Shown one piece after another: positions 7,569-10,601 of a stretch of DNA of 10,601 nucleotides. A model generated the notes under the pieces. That model was not told the DNA's origin. It saw only the letters and a program-made list of their open reading frames with translations, and did no database searches. The translations under genes and the position numbers were made by a program. Origin of the DNA: SLFT01 sp964493075 (GTDB taxonomy: Bacteria; Hydrogenedentota; Hydrogenedentia; Hydrogenedentales; CAITNO01); contig CAZBNU010000142.1 in the NCBI GenBank assembly GCA_964493075.1, forward strand, positions 1 to 10,601, in the 5' to 3' direction. How positions within the stretch are numbered: the stretch's first letter is position 1; each line of letters opens with the position of its first letter.

Positions 7569-8261
7569 ATGCGCAGTTTACAGATTCTACTCACACTGAT
7601 TGTTTGTTTTTTGATAACAGGCGTTGCCTTTGCCAAGGAAGAAGAAGAGGAACGCCTGCCCGTGGGCGCCATGACCGCCGCGCCGGAAGGGGATGGCTGG
7701 ATAAATCTGTTCAGTGAAGAGAACGCCGGGAAATGGGAGAATGTCACCGATGACCAGAAGGACATATTCACCATCAAGGACGGCATCTTTCATGTGCCCG
7801 GACGCAAGCCTACTCAATACATTGCCTGGCAGGGCGAGTCCTTTGACGATTTTGAACTGCACATTGAGTTCAAAGTGGCAGAAGGCTCCAACAGCGGCGT
7901 GTTCTTCCGCACAGACCCCAAGGACCCGGTGCAGGGCGGCATGGAAATTCAGGTGTACGGCGACTACAGGGAACCGCCGAGCAAAAACAGCAGCGGCGCT
8001 TTGTATGACATTGCAACACCTATGTTCAATATGGCACTGCCTGCGGGCGAGTGGAATTCTTACGACATCCGTTTTGTGGGTTCGGAGCTCGAAGTGGTGT
8101 ATAACGGATGGAAAGTGCTTGACATTGACGTGTCGGTCATGACCCTGCCCATTGGCAAATTCGACACGCCGCTGGCGAACATGCCCCGGGAAGGCCACAT
8201 CATCCTGCAGGATCACGGCGATGAAGTCTGGTTCCGTAACCTGCTCATCCGTCGCCTCTAA
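7569..8261 (+). CDS. Secreted DUF1080 / 3-keto-disaccharide hydrolase-domain protein
   Basis: This 230-residue protein starts at ATG 7569, preceded by GGAAGGA (7553-7559) at good spacing and opening directly with a signal peptide: hydrophobic 5-19, likely cleaved after A20-F-A22. A longer in-frame start at 7506 would run through the hairpin and hide the signal. The rest is one concanavalin-like jelly-roll domain of the DUF1080 family (PF06439), recognised from 'GWINLFSEENAGKWE' (43-57), NSGVFFR (108-114), EIQVYGD (126-132), SGALYD (142-147), GEWNSYDI (160-167) and the closing 'GHIILQDHGDEVWFRN' (209-224). Members act on 3-keto glycosides produced by Gfo/Idh-type dehydrogenases; many others remain uncharacterised. 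An acidic patch, K23-E24 to E28, follows the cleavage site. It lies 100 bp after the HEAT-repeat gene on the same strand. The Tat-exported oxidoreductase at 905-2239 is a candidate partner, though not in the same operon. Activity is inferred from family only. Confidence 0.9.
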   Translation: MRSLQILLTLIVCFLITGVAFAKEEEEERLPVGAMTAAPEGDGWINLFSEENAGKWENVTDDQKDIFTIKDGIFHVPGRKPTQYIAWQGESFDDFELHIEFKVAEGSNSGVFFRTDPKDPVQGGMEIQVYGDYREPPSKNSSGALYDIATPMFNMALPAGEWNSYDIRFVGSELEVVYNGWKVLDIDVSVMTLPIGKFDTPLANMPREGHIILQDHGDEVWFRNLLIRRL

Positions 8262-8274
8262 TAAATTATAAACT

Positions 8275-8306
8275 GTAGGGTGGGTGAAGCGCAGCGAAAC
8301 CCACCA
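8275..8306. repeat. GTAGGG-type palindromic repeat
   Basis: GGTGGGT (8279-8285) pairs with ACCCACC (8299-8305) around a 13-nt loop containing GCGCAGC. The unit begins GTAGGG (8275-8280). Short palindromes of this GGTGGGT...GCGCAGCG...ACCCACC form are, from memory, dispersed between genes in many unrelated bacteria. It lies 14 bp after the DUF1080 stop and before dprA. A terminator role is possible, but no T-tract follows. Confidence 0.6.
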
Positions 8307-8343
8307 TTTAGTAATCGTAGTACTTTAGCCCCGGAATCTATTC

Positions 8344-9543
8344 ATGAAATTATCCCAGGAACAGCGGGACTGGCTGGCGCTGGCCTTGGTGCCCGGCGTG
8401 GGCACCGTGCGTTTTATCCGACTGCTGGCGCGTTTCGGAACGCCGGCGCGGGTGTTGCGTGCTTCTACAGGGGACCTTGCGGATGTGGTCGGCGACAAAC
8501 TGGCGGAACGCATCCGGCAGCATGGCGCGGCAGCCGATATTGAACTGCAGGAGCAGCGCATGGCAGAACTGGGCGCACGGCTCATTACCATGGATGACGC
8601 GGACTATCCCGCCCAACTCGCGGAGATTTATGACCCGCCCCTGCTGCTGTTCGCACGGGGAACCCTCTGCGAAGAGGACAAGTATGCCATCGCCATTGTG
8701 GGGACGCGCCGCGCTTCGGCACACGGACAGAAAATCACGCGCAAGCTGGCGGAGGGCCTGGCGGAGCGGGGCGTCACTGTAGTCAGCGGTCTTGCGGAAG
8801 GCATAGATGCGGCGGCCCATCAGGGGGCGCTGGACGCCGGCGGACGCACCATTGCCGTACTCGCTTCGGGACTGGATGAAGCGTCGCCCGCGCCGAACCT
8901 GCCCTTACTGGAGCGGGTGGTGCAAAGCGGTTGTGCAGTGTCGTCCTTTCCCATGGGCGTGCGCGCACTGCGCGGCAATTTCCCCCAGCGCAATCGCATT
9001 ATCAGTGGTCTGTCCCTGGGCGTGGTCGTGGTGGAAGCGCCACCCGGCAGCGGCGCCCTGATTACCGCCCGCTTTGCCGCAGAACAGGGACGGGAAGTGT
9101 TCGCCGTGCCCGGCCTTGCAGGATTCGCCAACAGCCGCGGCCCCCATGAACTCATCCGCGACGGTGCGAAGCTGGTGGAATCGGTGGAGGATATCATTAC
9201 GGAATTGAACTTGCCTGCGTCTGTGCGGCAACCAAGGCCGCCGCAAACGGAATCTGCAGAGTATGGCCAAGCATCGCAGGATACGCTTGATTTTTCTGCA
9301 CCGAAGGCCAGCAAACTGTCTGTCGCGAAACCTGCCGCGCCTCCACCACCGCCACCGAAGAGACCCGCCCTGTCCGCCGTGGAGGAAGACATACTCAGCG
9401 TGCTACATCATGAAGGTTCCTTTGTGGATGAGATAGCACTGGCATGTCGTATCTCCATTTCCGAAGCCTTGTCTTCCCTTACCATGCTAGAACTGAAAGG
9501 CGTGGTGGAACAGATGAGCGGCAAACGGTTCCGCCCAAAATGA
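8344..9543 (+). CDS. dprA: DNA-processing protein DprA (Smf)
   Basis: This 399-residue protein binds single-stranded DNA and loads RecA during natural transformation; it is widely conserved even in bacteria not known to be competent. An in-frame TAG at 8326-8328 makes ATG 8344 the first start, with a weak GGAA (8333-8336) 7 bp upstream. A helix-hairpin-helix/SAM-like N-terminus (about 5-70) precedes the Rossmann DprA core: IVGTRRAS (118-125), VSGLAEGIDAAAHQGAL (147-163), the RNRII motif (216-220), VVVEAPPGSGALITARFA (227-244) and AVPG (254-257). An Ala/Pro-rich linker with six consecutive prolines (about 290-340) connects to a C-terminal winged-helix domain (341-399). Two usual core motifs are altered: the 'YP' after 'GLD' reads 'SP' (181-182), and the usual 'SE' before 'P.G' reads 'SS' (200-201). 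The lpxK frame begins immediately after its stop, suggesting an operon. Confidence 0.95.
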   Translation: MKLSQEQRDWLALALVPGVGTVRFIRLLARFGTPARVLRASTGDLADVVGDKLAERIRQHGAAADIELQEQRMAELGARLITMDDADYPAQLAEIYDPPLLLFARGTLCEEDKYAIAIVGTRRASAHGQKITRKLAEGLAERGVTVVSGLAEGIDAAAHQGALDAGGRTIAVLASGLDEASPAPNLPLLERVVQSGCAVSSFPMGVRALRGNFPQRNRIISGLSLGVVVVEAPPGSGALITARFAAEQGREVFAVPGLAGFANSRGPHELIRDGAKLVESVEDIITELNLPASVRQPRPPQTESAEYGQASQDTLDFSAPKASKLSVAKPAAPPPPPPKRPALSAVEEDILSVLHHEGSFVDEIALACRISISEALSSLTMLELKGVVEQMSGKRFRPK

Positions 9544-9569
9544 TGGGACTAATGGGACCAATGGGACGT
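9543..9569 (+). repeat. 9-bp tandem repeat with stacked in-frame ATG codons
   Basis: Three copies of ATGGGACNN (ATGGGACTA, ATGGGACCA, ATGGGACGT) run from the last base of the dprA stop to the lpxK ATG at 9570. Each unit is three codons long and in frame with lpxK, so in-frame ATGs occur at 9540, 9543, 9552, 9561 and 9570. Confidence 0.8.
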
Positions 9570-10601
9570 ATGAGTGAACTCAAAGACCGTATCCGCAACG
9601 GAGGTTCCATACCTGTGCCGCTGGGTTTTATCTTATGGCTTGCGTCCTTCATGCAACGGTTTGGCATGTGGCTGCGGCTGCGCAAGACGCCGGTTAAGGT
9701 TCCCGCCTATGTCATCAGTTACGGCAACATTACCGCCGGCGGTGTTGGCAAAACCCCGGCGGTCATCGAACGCGCCCAAAAGGAACTGGCGGCAGGAAAA
9801 CAGGTCGCCATACTGACCCGCGGCTATGGCGCAGCACCAGTAAAAGAACCTCTTCTCCTCGCACCTCAAAGTGCAAAAGCAACTACCAATACTTCCCCAG
9901 AAAACGATGAAGCAACACATCTCCCTAATGTCCATTCTTTTTCAAGTCTATCCCGGAATTTTGGGGACGAAGCCGCGCTCATTACAAAACGCGCACCAGG
10001 TGTATGGATAGTGCGTTCTGCGGACCGCGTTGCCGGGGCGCGCGCTGCGGTCGCAGAAGGGTGCGAGGTGCTGATCATGGACGACGGGTTTCAGGCGGTA
10101 GCGTTGGCGCGTGACGAAAACATCCTGCTCATTGACGCCACCAACCCCTTCGGCAACGGTTATATGGTGCCTCGCGGCATCCTTCGCGAACCCCTGATCA
10201 CCATGAAACGCGCCACGGCGATCATGCTGACCCGCTGCGACCAGGCGCAGGATAAATGCGGCGCTATCGAACAAACCATCAGACAACACGCCCCCGGCGT
10301 TCCCATCACCCGTACCCGGCACACGCCCACCGGATTATGGCGCGTGTGCAACGGCAGTGAAGTCCCGCTTTCCTTTCTGCAAGACACCACTATCCGCGTC
10401 GTATGCGGCATCGGCAACCCGGATGCCTTCACCCAAACCCTCCGCGAACTCGGCGCAACTATCGCAGAAACCCACCCCCTGCCCGACCACGGACAAATCC
10501 CGGACTCCTTGCTGGATGCAACCCTGCCAACGATAATGACAGAGAAGGACGCCATGCGGATAACGGGGGTTTGTTCTTCTGACGTGTACGTGCTTGCTAT
10601 T
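9570..10601 (+). CDS. lpxK: Tetraacyldisaccharide 4'-kinase LpxK, 3'-truncated
   Basis: The frame stays open to the last base (344 codons); the stop is outside the window. LpxK phosphorylates the 4' position of the lipid A disaccharide at the inner membrane. The N-terminus has a hydrophobic segment (about 14-29). The Walker A loop is GNITAGGVGKT (52-62), followed by LTRGYG (82-87), GDEAAL (132-137) and the Walker-B-like DDGFQ (171-175). Then come IDATNPFGNGY (188-198), PRGILREP (201-208), GIGNPDAF (280-287), PDH (305-307) and TEKDAMR (324-330), all family hallmarks in the correct order. The start is uncertain: ATG 9540 would overlap the dprA stop (ATGATGA), and 9543, 9552 and 9561 are also in frame. 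I prefer 9570 because the upstream codons are simple tandem repeat and similarity-like sequence begins at 'MSELKDRIRNG'. No strong ribosome-binding site is seen, so translation may be coupled to dprA. Between RGYG and GDE lies an unusual stretch of about 44 residues encoded by AT-rich DNA. Confidence 0.93.
   Translation, partial: MSELKDRIRNGGSIPVPLGFILWLASFMQRFGMWLRLRKTPVKVPAYVISYGNITAGGVGKTPAVIERAQKELAAGKQVAILTRGYGAAPVKEPLLLAPQSAKATTNTSPENDEATHLPNVHSFSSLSRNFGDEAALITKRAPGVWIVRSADRVAGARAAVAEGCEVLIMDDGFQAVALARDENILLIDATNPFGNGYMVPRGILREPLITMKRATAIMLTRCDQAQDKCGAIEQTIRQHAPGVPITRTRHTPTGLWRVCNGSEVPLSFLQDTTIRVVCGIGNPDAFTQTLRELGATIAETHPLPDHGQIPDSLLDATLPTIMTEKDAMRITGVCSSDVYVLAI

Noticed and set aside
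8280..8543. Open frame starting within the palindromic repeat upstream of dprA
   Set aside because: It overlaps dprA in another frame and its N-terminus is just translated repeat sequence.
9574..9816. Plus-strand open frame of 80 codons at the start of lpxK
   Set aside because: It is out of frame with the LpxK motifs, which run uninterrupted from 9570 to the window end.

Overview
The window comes from a Gram-negative, glycan-degrading bacterium. An LPS-type outer membrane is implied by lpxK. Tat-exported Gfo/Idh/MocA oxidoreductases, sulfatases, DUF1080 proteins and secreted HEAT-repeat proteins together are typical of Planctomycetota, Verrucomicrobiota, Lentisphaerota and Hydrogenedentota-like lineages. 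That placement is an inference from gene content; no rRNA or other phylogenetic marker is present. No tRNA, rRNA, CRISPR array, transposase or phage gene was seen.

Layout. Positions 1-2239 (+) hold the 3' part of a GH43-like beta-propeller protein, then a Tat-exported Gfo/Idh/MocA oxidoreductase. A Tat-type sulfatase (2259-3662, -) converges on them, separated by a 19-bp gap that carries a small palindrome. A roughly 300-bp AT-rich divergent intergenic region (3663-3969) contains several sigma70-like promoter candidates. Next on the + strand are a soluble hybrid histidine kinase (three PAS-like domains, HisKA, HATPase, receiver; 3970-6354), a secreted HEAT-repeat protein 22 bp downstream (6377-7468) and a secreted DUF1080 / 3-keto-disaccharide hydrolase-type protein (7569-8261). 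The final block is housekeeping: dprA (8344-9543) and lpxK (from about 9570, running off the end of the window).

How the genes may work together. The propeller protein, Gfo/Idh/MocA enzyme, sulfatase and DUF1080 protein all fit processing of sulfated or otherwise complex glycosides, probably in the periplasm. Gfo/Idh plus DUF1080 suggests oxidation to a 3-keto glycoside followed by cleavage, as known for such families elsewhere. The kinase could sense a related cytoplasmic signal, but it carries no DNA-binding output domain, so its target is unknown.

The most notable non-coding signals are short palindromic elements in the gene gaps (2242-2276, 7512-7531, 8275-8306), a 9-bp tandem repeat that stacks in-frame ATG codons just before lpxK (9543-9569), and an AT-rich insertion inside lpxK. 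I did not find a clear new defence or mobile system.
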